This document shows positions 17,664-27,267 of a DNA stretch of 64,000 nucleotides, in pieces. The stretch comes from Paucidesulfovibrio gracilis DSM 16080 (lineage in GTDB: Bacteria; Desulfobacterota; Desulfovibrionia; Desulfovibrionales; Desulfovibrionaceae): positions 1-64,000 of the forward strand of contig NZ_FUYC01000003.1 in NCBI RefSeq assembly GCF_900167125.1. The letters are read 5' to 3'. Below the pieces are notes generated by a model. It ran no database searches and was not told where the DNA came from. It was given only the letters and a program-made list of their open reading frames with translations. The position numbers were made by a program, and so were the translations under genes. How positions within the stretch are numbered: the stretch's first letter is position 1; each line of letters begins with the position of its first letter.

Positions 17664-18548
17664 TTATGCCCCGAGTGCCGGAGCCAGGTCGTGAAGAGAG
17701 ATCTTGGCAACGTCGGGAGAAGGCGCGCGTTGATCGCGCACGGATTGCTCCAACAGCGCACGCACATCTTTGGAATCGGGCAATACTGTGCCGGTATAGG
17801 CCGTGGCCCAGGAGTGACAACGCAGGACGTTCAAAGCCCAACAGACTTGATCCGGCAGAAAAAATCCAGATTGGCGCAAAATGAGCCGGGCCATGTTGTC
17901 GGGGGAGCATCGGGAAAGGCGCCCGGCGACGTTCATGGAATAGAGCGGATAACGGATGCGATGAAAACGAAGCCCCCGTTGAGCCGCTTGGATGCCGAGT
18001 TCCCAGGCGGGAAATGGTGAGCTTGCAAACCAGCGACAGAGGCGTCGAGCTTTTCGAGTCATCACGGGGAGTGGGCCGATGGCGTTGAATCGGCGCAATT
18101 GCTGCGTCGTTGGTCCGGTTCGGGGATGCGGCAAATCATGGTTTGTTTCGAGCAGTAACCCGTCCGAAAAAAGGATGTCCGCTTCAGGACGTTGTTTGAG
18201 TGCGGTGAGGTGCTGGGACATGAATTCTCGATCAAGTCGGACTCCGGGACGCACACATGCCGTCAAAAGTCCGCGGCTTTCCTGCATGGCCTTTTGAACG
18301 GCACGGCTTCGTGCCGTGTAGTCCGTACCCTTCGCATGTGCCAATCGGATGTGCCAGCCATTGCCCTGCCGCTCTATGTTCCGGAGCAGTCGTGCGGTTG
18401 TTTGCTGGGCATGCGCCTCAAGGAACCACAGCTCTACGCGGTGAGCCGGAATGTCCTGGTGTTGCAGGGAGAGGACAAATCTTCGCAGCAATTGTTCCGG
18501 TTGAATGTCGCAGAGGATAAAAGAGAATACCGCACCGGAAATGCTCAT
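17664..18548 (-). CDS. Family-2-like glycosyltransferase
   Basis: The 294-residue protein starts MSISGAVFSFILCD and follows the GT-A pattern: an N-terminal nucleotide-binding region, then EADILFSDG where the metal-binding acidic motif is expected. The C-terminal part carries positively charged segments. The start at 18548 has AAGGAAGGG four bases upstream; a longer frame to 18662 is less likely. It is transcribed divergently from the CgeB-like glycosyltransferase 179 bases away. The family assignment is tentative because the acidic motifs are degenerate. A surface or flagellar polysaccharide role is inferred from its neighbour. Confidence 0.6.
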   Translation of the reverse strand: MSISGAVFSFILCDIQPEQLLRRFVLSLQHQDIPAHRVELWFLEAHAQQTTARLLRNIERQGNGWHIRLAHAKGTDYTARSRAVQKAMQESRGLLTACVRPGVRLDREFMSQHLTALKQRPEADILFSDGLLLETNHDLPHPRTGPTTQQLRRFNAIGPLPVMTRKARRLCRWFASSPFPAWELGIQAAQRGLRFHRIRYPLYSMNVAGRLSRCSPDNMARLILRQSGFFLPDQVCWALNVLRCHSWATAYTGTVLPDSKDVRALLEQSVRDQRAPSPDVAKISLHDLAPALGA

Positions 18549-18727
18549 GAAACCCTTCCTTGGGATTGCAGCGTCGAACGTCACCGGAAGGGCCGCCCTT
18601 CCATGGGCAAAACCTCCCTTCTCCGCTCTATCGGCGATTGCTCCGGTTTCTTTAGAGGGCAATGTGTTTTTTCACGCTCCTATGAATCCCGGGTTGCGAA
18701 GCTCCCACCCTTGACCTACAAAAAGGG

Positions 18728-20464
18728 ATGGGGATTCCGAGATATGATGCCGAGGCCGTGCTGCAACAGGGACGGCTTGCGGACTTGGCCATCCGGTTGA
18801 TCCGGGATGGGCGGGAGCGTGTGCTGCACTGCTGGGGGCGTAATGGCCCGGAACGGGAACTGGCGTTGGCTTCCCAGGTGCCGGACGGTGTGCTGCCGGT
18901 ATTTCTGGGCAACGGACTCGGTGTGGCTGTGGAAAAGCTTGCGCATACCGGTCCTGTGGCGGTGGTGGATCGGGAGGATGCCCTGCTTCGGGCCGGAAAC
19001 TCGCGGGTGTTGCCCGAGCGGATCCCCGGTGTTCGACGGTTTTCCGGACCAGTGGAATCCGTGCTTCGGCAGATTCGTCAGTGGAGCCGGGAACTGGGGC
19101 GCATGCCTCATGTGGTGCCGTTGCCGTTTTATTTACGCTTGGATCCTTCGTATTATCGGGCGCTCGCATCGGCCATGTCTTCGGAACACGTTGTGCCTGC
19201 TGACCGCCGATATGCTGGGCCGCAATCCCCCGAAGGCTTGAGGGAGTCCAGCGGTGTTCCGGCCTGGAGCCGGTATCCCCGGTTTGTTTCCCGTCTGCCT
19301 CGTGTCCTTCTTTTGACCAAGGAATATTTTCTGTACCGGGAAATCCAAACCGCTTTGAAACGGTTGGGAGTGTCTTTTGCCACGGTCAGCGTTGGGGAGT
19401 CGGAGCGCATGCAGGCTGACTTTGTGCGCAATTTTTTGGAAACCGTGGCCCGGTTTCAGCCCGATTTCGTCCTGACCGTGAACCATTTCGGTCTGGATCG
19501 TGAGGGGAAGGTGGCCGAACAGTTGCATGCGGGGCGGTTGCCGTTGGCATCTTGGTTTGTGGACAGTCCGGAGTTGATTCTTCATGACTGGCCCGGCTTG
19601 GACCTCCCCAATGTGGCGGTCTTCAGTTTTGACGCCGCGAGCGTACCCGGGTTGCAAAAGCAGGGATACGCTTATGCCGGGTATTTGCCATTGGCCACGG
19701 ATCCGGAACGATTTCACCCAAACAGCCCGACCCGTCGCGATCTGTGGAGCAACGTAACCTTTGTTGGTGAGAGCCTGACGGATCGGGTCCGGGGACTTGC
19801 AGCACGCCTCGGGAACGAAACGCTTGCACAGATGTTGGAGAAACAGGGCAAAGCCTTTGCAAAGAGTCCCGCACGGTCCCCCATGCTGTTTCTGCGGGAG
19901 ACCGCGCCTGATCTGGCGTCAAAAGTGGAGGGGCTTGACCGGGAAGCCCGTCTGGCGGCGGTCTCGCTGCTGACCTTTGCCGGGTCACGATGGTATCGGC
20001 TGGCTGCGGTTAGCGGACTCAGCGAATTTTCTCCTCTGGTGATCGGTGATGCGCATTGGCCGGAATTGCTTCCTGCGGAAGGGGTACGGTTCGCACCGCG
20101 TATTGATTATTATGAGGAGTTGCCGGGAGTGTATGTCGGAAGCGGCGTCAATTTTAATTGTACCAGTGCACAGATGAAGGGCGCCGTGAATCAGCGGGTG
20201 TTTGACGTGCCTGCTTGCGGGGCTTTTTTGTTGACAGACCAGGCTTCCCAGTTGGCGGAGTTGCTGGAACCGGGGCGTGAGATCGCAGTCTATGAGGAAG
20301 TGGAAGACATCCCTGACTCGGTGCGGCGATGGCTCACCGATGGTTCGCGACGCCGGTCGGTGGCGCAGCGGGCCAGGAAGCGGGTGTTGGCTCAGCATAC
20401 CTACGAGCATCGGCTTCAAAGGCTTTTGCAGACCATGCGTCAAACATTTACGAACCTTGCTTGA
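18728..20464 (+). CDS. CgeB-like family-1 glycosyltransferase
   Basis: This 578-residue protein has an N-terminal region of unknown function (about 1-195). A CgeB/DUF3880-type glycosyltransferase follows: RVLLLTKEYFLYREI (about 195-210), FQPDFVLTVNHFG, and LASWFVDSPE, which are typical of that family. A C-terminal glycosyl-transferase-1 segment carries FDVPACGAFLLTD and EPGREIAVYEE. Such proteins occur in flagellin or spore-coat glycosylation clusters. There is no signal peptide, so it acts in the cytoplasm. The ribosome site (AAAAAGGG) sits very close to the ATG. Its acceptor and sugar donor are unknown. Confidence 0.8.
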   Translation: MGIPRYDAEAVLQQGRLADLAIRLIRDGRERVLHCWGRNGPERELALASQVPDGVLPVFLGNGLGVAVEKLAHTGPVAVVDREDALLRAGNSRVLPERIPGVRRFSGPVESVLRQIRQWSRELGRMPHVVPLPFYLRLDPSYYRALASAMSSEHVVPADRRYAGPQSPEGLRESSGVPAWSRYPRFVSRLPRVLLLTKEYFLYREIQTALKRLGVSFATVSVGESERMQADFVRNFLETVARFQPDFVLTVNHFGLDREGKVAEQLHAGRLPLASWFVDSPELILHDWPGLDLPNVAVFSFDAASVPGLQKQGYAYAGYLPLATDPERFHPNSPTRRDLWSNVTFVGESLTDRVRGLAARLGNETLAQMLEKQGKAFAKSPARSPMLFLRETAPDLASKVEGLDREARLAAVSLLTFAGSRWYRLAAVSGLSEFSPLVIGDAHWPELLPAEGVRFAPRIDYYEELPGVYVGSGVNFNCTSAQMKGAVNQRVFDVPACGAFLLTDQASQLAELLEPGREIAVYEEVEDIPDSVRRWLTDGSRRRSVAQRARKRVLAQHTYEHRLQRLLQTMRQTFTNLA

Positions 20465-20573
20465 AACCGGCATTGATTGTGGGCTACAGCTTTATGGAAG
20501 TCGAGTGCTGACAGAGTCAGAGAATAGGGAGCAGTTCGCGTGAGCGGATCGTGCGACAAGGCATGAGGCGAAG

Positions 20574-23210
20574 ATGGCGAAATTTTATTGCACCGATTGT
20601 GAACTAGGCAAACAGGTTCCTGAGGCTTTTGCAGGGCGGAAGGTCCGTTGTCCGGGATGCGGCAAGGTCACGGTGGTTTTGCCGTCCTCATCGGGTGATA
20701 CCTCTGCTCCCGATCAGGACAGTGCCGTCTTTCGTTGTCCCCATTGTGAACGGGAACAGTCCGTTCCCGCGTCCCTGGTCGGACAGCGCGCCCGGTGCCC
20801 GCATTGTGGCGGAGTCGGTAAGGTGTTTCAGCCAAAGGATGGCCTGGCCCAGCCGGATGGCGTTCCGTCCATGGAGCCGTGGGAAAGCGAACTGGCCGAT
20901 GACCTGGCGGAAGAGTTTGCGGAGGCCGAAGCGGAGCCGAGAGACCGGGGGGTGCCTGCCACGCCTTCGGACCTTGCATCCGGCGGTGGCGCGGGAAGGG
21001 CTTGCCGCGAGGACGATATCGCGGTGCCATGGTGGCGTGCAGTGAAGAACGGCATTGCCTTGGGCGTTTCGGCGGTCCTTTTTGCGTTGGCTCTGGCTTT
21101 GGCTCCTTCCTGGGGGGTGGCGCGTCCGGAATGGTTTCCCCTGGTGGTTACCATGGCGTTGGTTGCCGCGTGTGCTGGGAGTTTGGTTTACGGCCTGCGA
21201 AGCCGCGTCGCCTGCGCAACCGGTGGGGCGGATGTGGCGGCATATGCCGGGCTTTTTGTTTTTGCCCAGCAACTGACGCAGTATTCCGTGGAAACTTTTC
21301 CCGGGGGCGCCTTGCCCACCTTGGCCGCTGGTATTGTCGTGACCACCGTACTGGTGGCCGTGTTTTGTTTTTTTCTGTCCCGCTTACGCTATGCGGATTG
21401 GGTTCGGTTTGTTCCGTTTCCTGTGATGGGCGGGGCATTGGCCGGTTGCGGAGCACTGTTGCTCTTGTCCGCGTATCACGTGACATTCGGGCATCCTTGG
21501 CAATGGGAACTCGTTGCGGACTGGACGCAACTGAATGTCTTGCTGGGCATTGTTCCTGTTTGGGGACCGCCTTTGGGATTGGGGCTGGTTCTGTTTCTGG
21601 TGTATCGGCGTATTCATTCCCTCTGGTGGGTCGTGTTCTTTGGAGCGGCAGCGACTGTTTGGTGTCTTTGGGGGACGAGGTACGCCCCGACCAGCTGGAA
21701 TGCGTGGCTGTGCTCGGATCCTGTAGTCGGCGGAAGCAATATTTTGGTTCTTTCCCGTACCGCAACGTTTTGGGGAGGAGTGGAATGGCCCGTTTTGGCG
21801 GATCATTCGGGCGTTCTTCTGGCCACAGCGTTTCTCGCGGCTTTTGTGGCTTCGTATAAGCTGTTGCGTCTGGAGGAACATCTCGGACGTGATGTCGGTG
21901 CAACGTCGGAGCTTCATGGATTGGGGCTTGCGAACATGGTTTCTGCCCTAGCCATGGGCGTTCCCGTCTCCTTGTCCTTGGGGCGGAGTTTGGGGCATTT
22001 GCGTTCCGGAGGAGGAGGACGAACGGCTGCGGTTGTTGCGGCGTTGGTCTGTGGTGCCGCACTGTGGCAGGTGGATGCGCTGCTCATGCATGTCCCGCGT
22101 TTTTTTTGTGTTGGGGTACTCGTCTTTTTGGGGGGCAAGCTGCTGAAGACCTGGCTTGTGGACAGTGCGCTGGAGGATTTGCAACCTCACGAATACGGCA
22201 GCCTGTTGTTGACGTTTCTTGTTACCGTTTTTGTCGGATTTCCGCAGGGAGTGGTTTGCGGGGCGCTGCTGTCCTTGGTTTTAGGGTTGTCCCGCCATTC
22301 CGCCTCGTCCAGCATCAAGCAGGTGCTCTCGGGCGAAGCCTGCCGGAGCAATGTGGAGCGCAGCCCGGAACAAGACGCAACACTTCGGCGGATCGGCGAT
22401 ACCATCCTGATTTTACGTCTGCGCGGATATCTTTCCGGCGGAGCGCTGAGTGCCGCTATGCGGACGCTTTGTGAGCGTATGGAGGATCCCGGTCGTACAC
22501 TGGTCCGGTATGTTGTTTTCGACTTCACCGCCATCCGCGGCATCGGTTCGGGACTGACGCGTGTTTTCAGTGCATTGTTGCGCTTGGGACAGGCGCGGGG
22601 GATGCGTATGGTCCTGACCAATGTGCCTTTCACTTTGGAAGAACGGCTCGAAAAAACAGGTCTTTCAGATCCTGAGACGCAGGGGTTCCAGTTGTTCCGC
22701 AATCTCGATTACGCCTTGGAGTGGTGCGAGGACAGGCTCCTGGAAGAGGAGGGGCGGGCAGATACGGATGAATTGTCTCTGGAGGAGTTGTTGCACGGAG
22801 TGTTTCCGGATGTGGATGCGTTGCACCGGTTGGAGCGTTTGCTTCAGCCACGGGAGTATCGTTCCAGGGAATATGTCTTTCGCCAGGGGGATGCCGCAGA
22901 CGCCATGTATTTTGTGCAGAGCGGGCGGCTGACCGTGGAGCTGGAGAGCGAGGACGGGCGTACATTGCGTTTGCGTAAGCTGGGACCGGGCACGGTTTTC
23001 GGAGAAATGGGGATTTATACACAGGCTCCACGAAGTGCTTCGGTGCGTTCGGCAGAGCGGGCCGTGGTCTACCGATTATCCCGTAAGCGCCTGGAAACGT
23101 TGCAGGCTAAGGTCCCCGAACTGGCGATGGTTTTGGACCGGTTCCTGGTGACGTTGTTGGCCCGTCGTGTTGCCTCCGCGGACATGATGGTTCGTGATTT
23201 GATGCGCTGA
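20574..23210 (+). CDS. SulP-family transporter with zinc ribbons, STAS and cyclic-nucleotide domains
   Basis: This 878-residue protein begins with two zinc-ribbon modules (C6/C9-C26/C29 and C55/C58-C75/C78) and an acidic linker. About 10-12 hydrophobic helices fill residues 160-585. A STAS domain follows (about 605-705; DTILILRLRGYLSGG opens it), then a cyclic-nucleotide-binding domain (about 745-860; FGEMGIYTQAPRSASVRS is the phosphate-binding cassette). The SulP-STAS-CNB order is known and suggests anion transport gated by nucleotide binding. The zinc ribbons in front are unusual. The ribosome site is GAGGCGAAG just before ATG 20574. Transported ion and ligand are unknown. Confidence 0.82.
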   Translation: MAKFYCTDCELGKQVPEAFAGRKVRCPGCGKVTVVLPSSSGDTSAPDQDSAVFRCPHCEREQSVPASLVGQRARCPHCGGVGKVFQPKDGLAQPDGVPSMEPWESELADDLAEEFAEAEAEPRDRGVPATPSDLASGGGAGRACREDDIAVPWWRAVKNGIALGVSAVLFALALALAPSWGVARPEWFPLVVTMALVAACAGSLVYGLRSRVACATGGADVAAYAGLFVFAQQLTQYSVETFPGGALPTLAAGIVVTTVLVAVFCFFLSRLRYADWVRFVPFPVMGGALAGCGALLLLSAYHVTFGHPWQWELVADWTQLNVLLGIVPVWGPPLGLGLVLFLVYRRIHSLWWVVFFGAAATVWCLWGTRYAPTSWNAWLCSDPVVGGSNILVLSRTATFWGGVEWPVLADHSGVLLATAFLAAFVASYKLLRLEEHLGRDVGATSELHGLGLANMVSALAMGVPVSLSLGRSLGHLRSGGGGRTAAVVAALVCGAALWQVDALLMHVPRFFCVGVLVFLGGKLLKTWLVDSALEDLQPHEYGSLLLTFLVTVFVGFPQGVVCGALLSLVLGLSRHSASSSIKQVLSGEACRSNVERSPEQDATLRRIGDTILILRLRGYLSGGALSAAMRTLCERMEDPGRTLVRYVVFDFTAIRGIGSGLTRVFSALLRLGQARGMRMVLTNVPFTLEERLEKTGLSDPETQGFQLFRNLDYALEWCEDRLLEEEGRADTDELSLEELLHGVFPDVDALHRLERLLQPREYRSREYVFRQGDAADAMYFVQSGRLTVELESEDGRTLRLRKLGPGTVFGEMGIYTQAPRSASVRSAERAVVYRLSRKRLETLQAKVPELAMVLDRFLVTLLARRVASADMMVRDLMR

Positions 23211-23232
23211 TGGATCGCGTTACGAAATGACC

Positions 23233-24120
23233 TCAATCGCCAGGCAGCTCCTCGCTCAGGTCGGTGTATACGTAGTCGCGGAGTGCCTGGGTCCAGGGAC
23301 GCGGCGTCACTCCCGTGACCATGGTGAATTTTTCCGTGCTGAGCTGGGAATTGGTCGGACGTGCGGCCTTGACCGGATATTGATCCGCATTGATGGCTTC
23401 CACCCGGCAGTCGAGTCCGGCCACGCGAACGGTTTCGGCAGCCAGTTCGCACCAGCTTGCCTGTCCGCTGTTGACTATATGAAACAAGCCGGTAGCGCCG
23501 CTTTCCACGAGTTGGAGAGTATGCTTGGCCAGGTCCGGGGTGTAGGTTGGGGAGCCGGTTTGATCGTGGACCACCGAGAGAGTGTCCCGCGTTTGCGCCA
23601 GCCGCAGCATCTTGGAAACGAAATTGTCCCGTCCAGGACCGAACAGCCAAGCCGTGCGGATGATCAACACCCGTTCCAGATTCATCTCAAGCAGTCTGCA
23701 CTCACCACGGTGCTTGGTCTTGCCGTAGACGGAAAGCGGCTCTGCGGATTCTTCTTCCGTGTAGGCCTGTTCGTTTTGACCGTTGAAAACAAAATCCGTG
23801 CTGAAATGGACCAGGAGGAATCCCATTTCCAGGGAATGTTTTCCCAAGCGTTCTGGCAAGGTCGTGTTCAGCCGTTGGGAGAGATCGGGTTCACTCTCGG
23901 CCGCATCCACCTGGGTGTGGGCTACTGTATTGAAGACTATTCTGGGTTCTTCGCGTTCCAGGAAGGCGGTAAGCGCGTCATTGTCCATGGGGTCGAGGCT
24001 GGCCCTGCATGTGCCGACGGTGTTGGCACCGGCGTGTTGTAGCGCGTTCATCAGTGCCTGACCGAGCAGTCCTGACTCTCCGCCCAGTACAACGACCTTG
24101 CTTCCTTCAAAAACGGTCAT
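23233..24120 (-). CDS. rfbD: dTDP-4-dehydrorhamnose reductase
   Basis: RfbD reduces dTDP-4-keto-L-rhamnose to dTDP-L-rhamnose for O-antigen or other surface glycans. The N-terminal VVLGGESGLLGQAL is the NAD(P)-binding loop, and YGKTKHRGE carries the YxxxK catalytic pair. STDFVFNG and RTAWLFGPG are family motifs. From ATG 24120 the protein is 295 residues; GGAG lies seven bases upstream. The start overlaps the rfbB stop (ATGA), so it is the second gene of a coupled pair. rfbA and rfbC, also needed for dTDP-rhamnose, are not in the window. Confidence 0.93.
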   Translation of the reverse strand: MTVFEGSKVVVLGGESGLLGQALMNALQHAGANTVGTCRASLDPMDNDALTAFLEREEPRIVFNTVAHTQVDAAESEPDLSQRLNTTLPERLGKHSLEMGFLLVHFSTDFVFNGQNEQAYTEEESAEPLSVYGKTKHRGECRLLEMNLERVLIIRTAWLFGPGRDNFVSKMLRLAQTRDTLSVVHDQTGSPTYTPDLAKHTLQLVESGATGLFHIVNSGQASWCELAAETVRVAGLDCRVEAINADQYPVKAARPTNSQLSTEKFTMVTGVTPRPWTQALRDYVYTDLSEELPGD

Positions 24121-25148
24121 TGTCGTTCTCCATACCATTGATCCATGAAGGAGCGGTATGCGCCGCTCTGCACCTGTTCCAGCCAGTGAGAATGATCACG
24201 GTACCAGTTCAGGGTGCGCTGCAAGCCTTGTTCAAAGGTCATCTGGGGAGTGAAGCCAAGTTCCTTTTCCGCAAGCGAGAAGTCCATGGCGTAGCGTTGA
24301 TCATGCCCCGGGCGGTCCTTGACGAAATGGATCAAAGAATGGGGGCATTCCAGCTGGTCCAGCAGCGTCTTAACGAGTTCAAGGTTGGAGCGTTCGGCCT
24401 GGCCGCCGAAGTTGTAGGCCTGCCCTGTTCGGCCTTTGAGCAACGCCAACTCCACCCCACGGCAGTGATCGTCAACGTAAATCCAGTCGCGTACGTTGCT
24501 TCCGTCCCCGTATATGGGCAGCGGTTCCTGGTTCCGTGCCTTGGTGAACATCAGGGGGATGAGTTTTTCCGGGAATTGGTACGGCCCATAGTTATTGGAA
24601 CAGCGTGTGATGACCGCGTCCAGCCCATATGTTTCCACATAGGCCCGGACCATGAGATCCGCTCCAGCCTTGCTGGCGGAGTAGGGGCTGTTCGGGGCCA
24701 GGGGCGTCATTTCCGTGAACGCGCCTTCCGGGCCAAGAGAGCCGTAAACTTCATCCGTGGAAACCTGGACAAACCGTTGTACACCGAACTTTCTTGAGCA
24801 TTCCAGCAGGTTTTGGGTTCCCTGGACATTGGTGGTCACAAATGGCGAAGGATCATTGATGGACCGATCCACATGGGATTCCGCCGCAAAATTGACCACG
24901 GCTTGAATATGGTGTGCCGTGAGCAGTTCTGAGACATACCGGGGATCGCGAATATCGCCCTGCGCAAAAATATAGTTGCCGCCCTGAGCCGTTTCCGGCG
25001 CTTGTTCCAGATCCAGAAGGTTGGTTCTGTTTCCGGCATAGGTCAGCAGATCCAGATTGATGATGGACCAGTCGGGGTGATGCTTCCGCATCAATCGAAT
25101 GAAGTTGGTGCCGATGAAGCCGCATCCGCCGGTAACCAATATATTCAT
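24117..25148 (-). CDS. rfbB: dTDP-glucose 4,6-dehydratase
   Basis: RfbB converts dTDP-glucose to dTDP-4-keto-6-deoxyglucose using bound NAD+. The VTGGCGFIGTNFIR start is the dinucleotide loop, STDEVYGSLG holds the active-site Thr-Asp-Glu, and YSASKAGADLMV holds the catalytic Tyr/Lys. YGPYQFPEKLIPL and GDGSNVRDWIYVDDH are diagnostic for this enzyme. Its 343 residues are normal. It is followed by rfbD with a four-base overlap. The product feeds rhamnose or other deoxysugars of the cell surface. Confidence 0.96.
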   Translation of the reverse strand: MNILVTGGCGFIGTNFIRLMRKHHPDWSIINLDLLTYAGNRTNLLDLEQAPETAQGGNYIFAQGDIRDPRYVSELLTAHHIQAVVNFAAESHVDRSINDPSPFVTTNVQGTQNLLECSRKFGVQRFVQVSTDEVYGSLGPEGAFTEMTPLAPNSPYSASKAGADLMVRAYVETYGLDAVITRCSNNYGPYQFPEKLIPLMFTKARNQEPLPIYGDGSNVRDWIYVDDHCRGVELALLKGRTGQAYNFGGQAERSNLELVKTLLDQLECPHSLIHFVKDRPGHDQRYAMDFSLAEKELGFTPQMTFEQGLQRTLNWYRDHSHWLEQVQSGAYRSFMDQWYGERQ

Positions 25149-25215
25149 ATTATTTCCTTTTTAACCAAAGATTCCGCCTCGGACTATACGCAGGCGGCAA
25201 AGGGAAGGCAAGTGT

Positions 25216-25668
25216 CTACATCCCGGGCAGCAGGTTGCAGGACCGCAGGGCTTCGTAAAGCAGAATGCCCGCCGAAGTCGCGAGATTCAGGCTACGTACG
25301 TTGTCTGTCGTGGGGATGCGCACGCACTGACTGGTGTGCTGCAGTGCCTGGATGGGGAGGCCCACGGCTTCCGGTCCCAGGAGCAGGCAGTCCTCCGGGG
25401 CGTAGTCAAAAGCGTGGTAGGCGGTTCCGGCCCGGGCGCTGGTGCCGATCAGGCGACCAGGAGAAGAGGCAAGGAACGCTTCCCAGTTTTCGTGGACCGT
25501 GAGGCGGACTTTGGGCCAATAGTCCAGCCCGGCGCGTTTGAGGTAGCGGTCATCCAGTGAGAATCCCAGAGGCCCGATAAGATGCAGCGGGGTGTCCGTG
25601 GCGGCACAAAGTCGGGCTACATTGCCCGTGTTGGGCGGGATCTGTGGTTGGTAGAGTGCGATTTGCAT
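25216..25668 (-). CDS. trmL: tRNA (cytidine/uridine-34-2'-O)-methyltransferase
   Basis: This 150-residue SPOUT-class enzyme methylates the wobble ribose of tRNA-Leu species. MQIALYQPQIPPNTGNVARLCAAT is the family opening (first 20 residues suffice to identify it). LLLGPEAVGLP and the RIPTTDNVRSLNLATS stretch form the trefoil-knot SAM site. The short length means there is no extra RNA-binding domain, as in E. coli TrmL. It lies between sugar-nucleotide genes on the same strand but has no functional link to them. A tRNA-Leu gene lies 1.7 kb away. Confidence 0.93.
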   Translation of the reverse strand: MQIALYQPQIPPNTGNVARLCAATDTPLHLIGPLGFSLDDRYLKRAGLDYWPKVRLTVHENWEAFLASSPGRLIGTSARAGTAYHAFDYAPEDCLLLGPEAVGLPIQALQHTSQCVRIPTTDNVRSLNLATSAGILLYEALRSCNLLPGM

Positions 25669-25745
25669 GTTGGTGTGGTTTGTCGGTTGTGGCAGAGGCG
25701 GGGCGTTGTTCGGAATCGTGGCGTATGCGGTCGAGCCAGGCGGCG

Positions 25746-27143
25746 CTACCTTCCGTAAACATCCTCAAATCGAACGATGTCGTCCTCGCCGAGGTAGGAG
25801 CCGGTTTGGATTTCAATGAGTTCCAGGGGGACTTTGCCGGGGTTTTCCAGACGATGCACCTGACCGATGGGAATGTAAGTGGACTGATCCTCGGTAAGGA
25901 GGAAGTCGTTGTCGCCGATACGAACCTTGGCGGTTCCTTTGACGATGATCCAATGCTCGGCCCGATGGTGGTGCATCTGCAGGGAAAGGATGTGACCGGG
26001 CTTGACCTGGATGCGTTTGACTTGAAAACGGTGTTCCGTGGCGATGCATTCGAATCCGCCCCAGGGACGGTATTCCGTGGTGTGCGCCAGAGCTTCGGTG
26101 CGGTGTTGGGTTTTGAGCTGTTGGGTGATGTCCCGGACATGCTGCATCTTGTCCTTGTGTCCCACGAGGATGGCATCCGGGGTTTCCACGGCGATGATGT
26201 CCTGCAAGCCGACAGCGGCCAGCAGACGTTTTTGGCTGTGCAGGTAGCAGTTGGTGCAATCCTGGGCGAGAACGTCCCCACGCAGAACGTTGCCCGCGGC
26301 ATCTTTGTCCTGTGCGGAATGGCGCATGGCGGACCAGGAACCGAGGTCGCTCCATTCAGCGTCCAGGGGGACCATCCGGCACCGTTCGGTGCGTTCCATC
26401 ACCGCGTAGTCGATGGATTTGGCCGGGCAACGGGAAAAAGCCTCCCGGTCCAGGCGGATGAAATCCAGATCATTGTATTGGCCTGCCACGGCCTGGTCGC
26501 AGCAGTGGACAATTTCCGGTTCAAAACGTTGCAGTTCCTGGTACAGTGTGGAGGCCTTGGTAAGAAAGATGCCGCTGTTCCAAAAATATTTCGGGTCCGA
26601 GAGCAAGGCCTGCGCGGTCTGCTGGTCGGGTTTTTCCGTGAATTTGTCCACTTGGAACCCATCGCCTACCGGAGCGCCGGCCCGGAGGTAGCCGAAATTG
26701 GGTTCCGCATGGCCGGGGCGGACCCCTAGAGTGACGAGGTCTCCATCTTGGGCCAGAGGTGCGGCTTTGGCTACGGCTTCTGCAAATTGGGGATCGTTTG
26801 AGATGACGTGGTCCGCTGGAAGAATGAGCAGGACGGGGTCTTCCTCGCGGCAGAGCAGGGCGGCCACACAGAGGGCCGGAGCCGTGTCCCGGGCGGTCGG
26901 TTCCAGAACGATACGGGCGTGATGGTTTAGTTCACGGAGTTGTTCCGCCACAAGGAAGCGGTGATCGTTGTTGCAGAGCACCATGGTGGAGGACACATCA
27001 GGGATGATTCCGATCCGGCGGACAGTTTGTTGAAAAAGGGTGCCGTTTCCGCGAACATTCAAAAACTGCTTGGGATGTTGTTCCCGGGAAAGAGGCCAAA
27101 GACGGCTTCCCTTTCCGCCGCTGAGGATTACCGGCTGAATCAT
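25746..27143 (-). CDS. manC: Mannose-1-phosphate guanylyltransferase / mannose-6-phosphate isomerase
   Basis: This bifunctional type-II enzyme of 465 residues makes GDP-mannose. Residues 1-~290 are the nucleotidyltransferase, opening with VILSGGKGSRLWPLSR; FTEKPD is the family motif. The C-terminal ~110 residues form the cupin isomerase domain, with QMHHHRAEHWIIVKG supplying metal-binding His and Glu. The start at 27143 has GGGAGGGAG directly upstream. GDP-mannose feeds exopolysaccharide or LPS, in keeping with the rfb genes beside it. Confidence 0.95.
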   Translation of the reverse strand: MIQPVILSGGKGSRLWPLSREQHPKQFLNVRGNGTLFQQTVRRIGIIPDVSSTMVLCNNDHRFLVAEQLRELNHHARIVLEPTARDTAPALCVAALLCREEDPVLLILPADHVISNDPQFAEAVAKAAPLAQDGDLVTLGVRPGHAEPNFGYLRAGAPVGDGFQVDKFTEKPDQQTAQALLSDPKYFWNSGIFLTKASTLYQELQRFEPEIVHCCDQAVAGQYNDLDFIRLDREAFSRCPAKSIDYAVMERTERCRMVPLDAEWSDLGSWSAMRHSAQDKDAAGNVLRGDVLAQDCTNCYLHSQKRLLAAVGLQDIIAVETPDAILVGHKDKMQHVRDITQQLKTQHRTEALAHTTEYRPWGGFECIATEHRFQVKRIQVKPGHILSLQMHHHRAEHWIIVKGTAKVRIGDNDFLLTEDQSTYIPIGQVHRLENPGKVPLELIEIQTGSYLGEDDIVRFEDVYGR

Positions 27144-27267
27144 GCTCCCTCCCGGAAAAAAACGTGCCGCGTGTGCTGCTGCGCGATCATGGCAGGCAAT
27201 GTAGAGCAATCCAGGCCAGGGCGCAACGTGGGTTCGGGCCGTGGGAAAAGGTATTTAGGTTTCAGCG

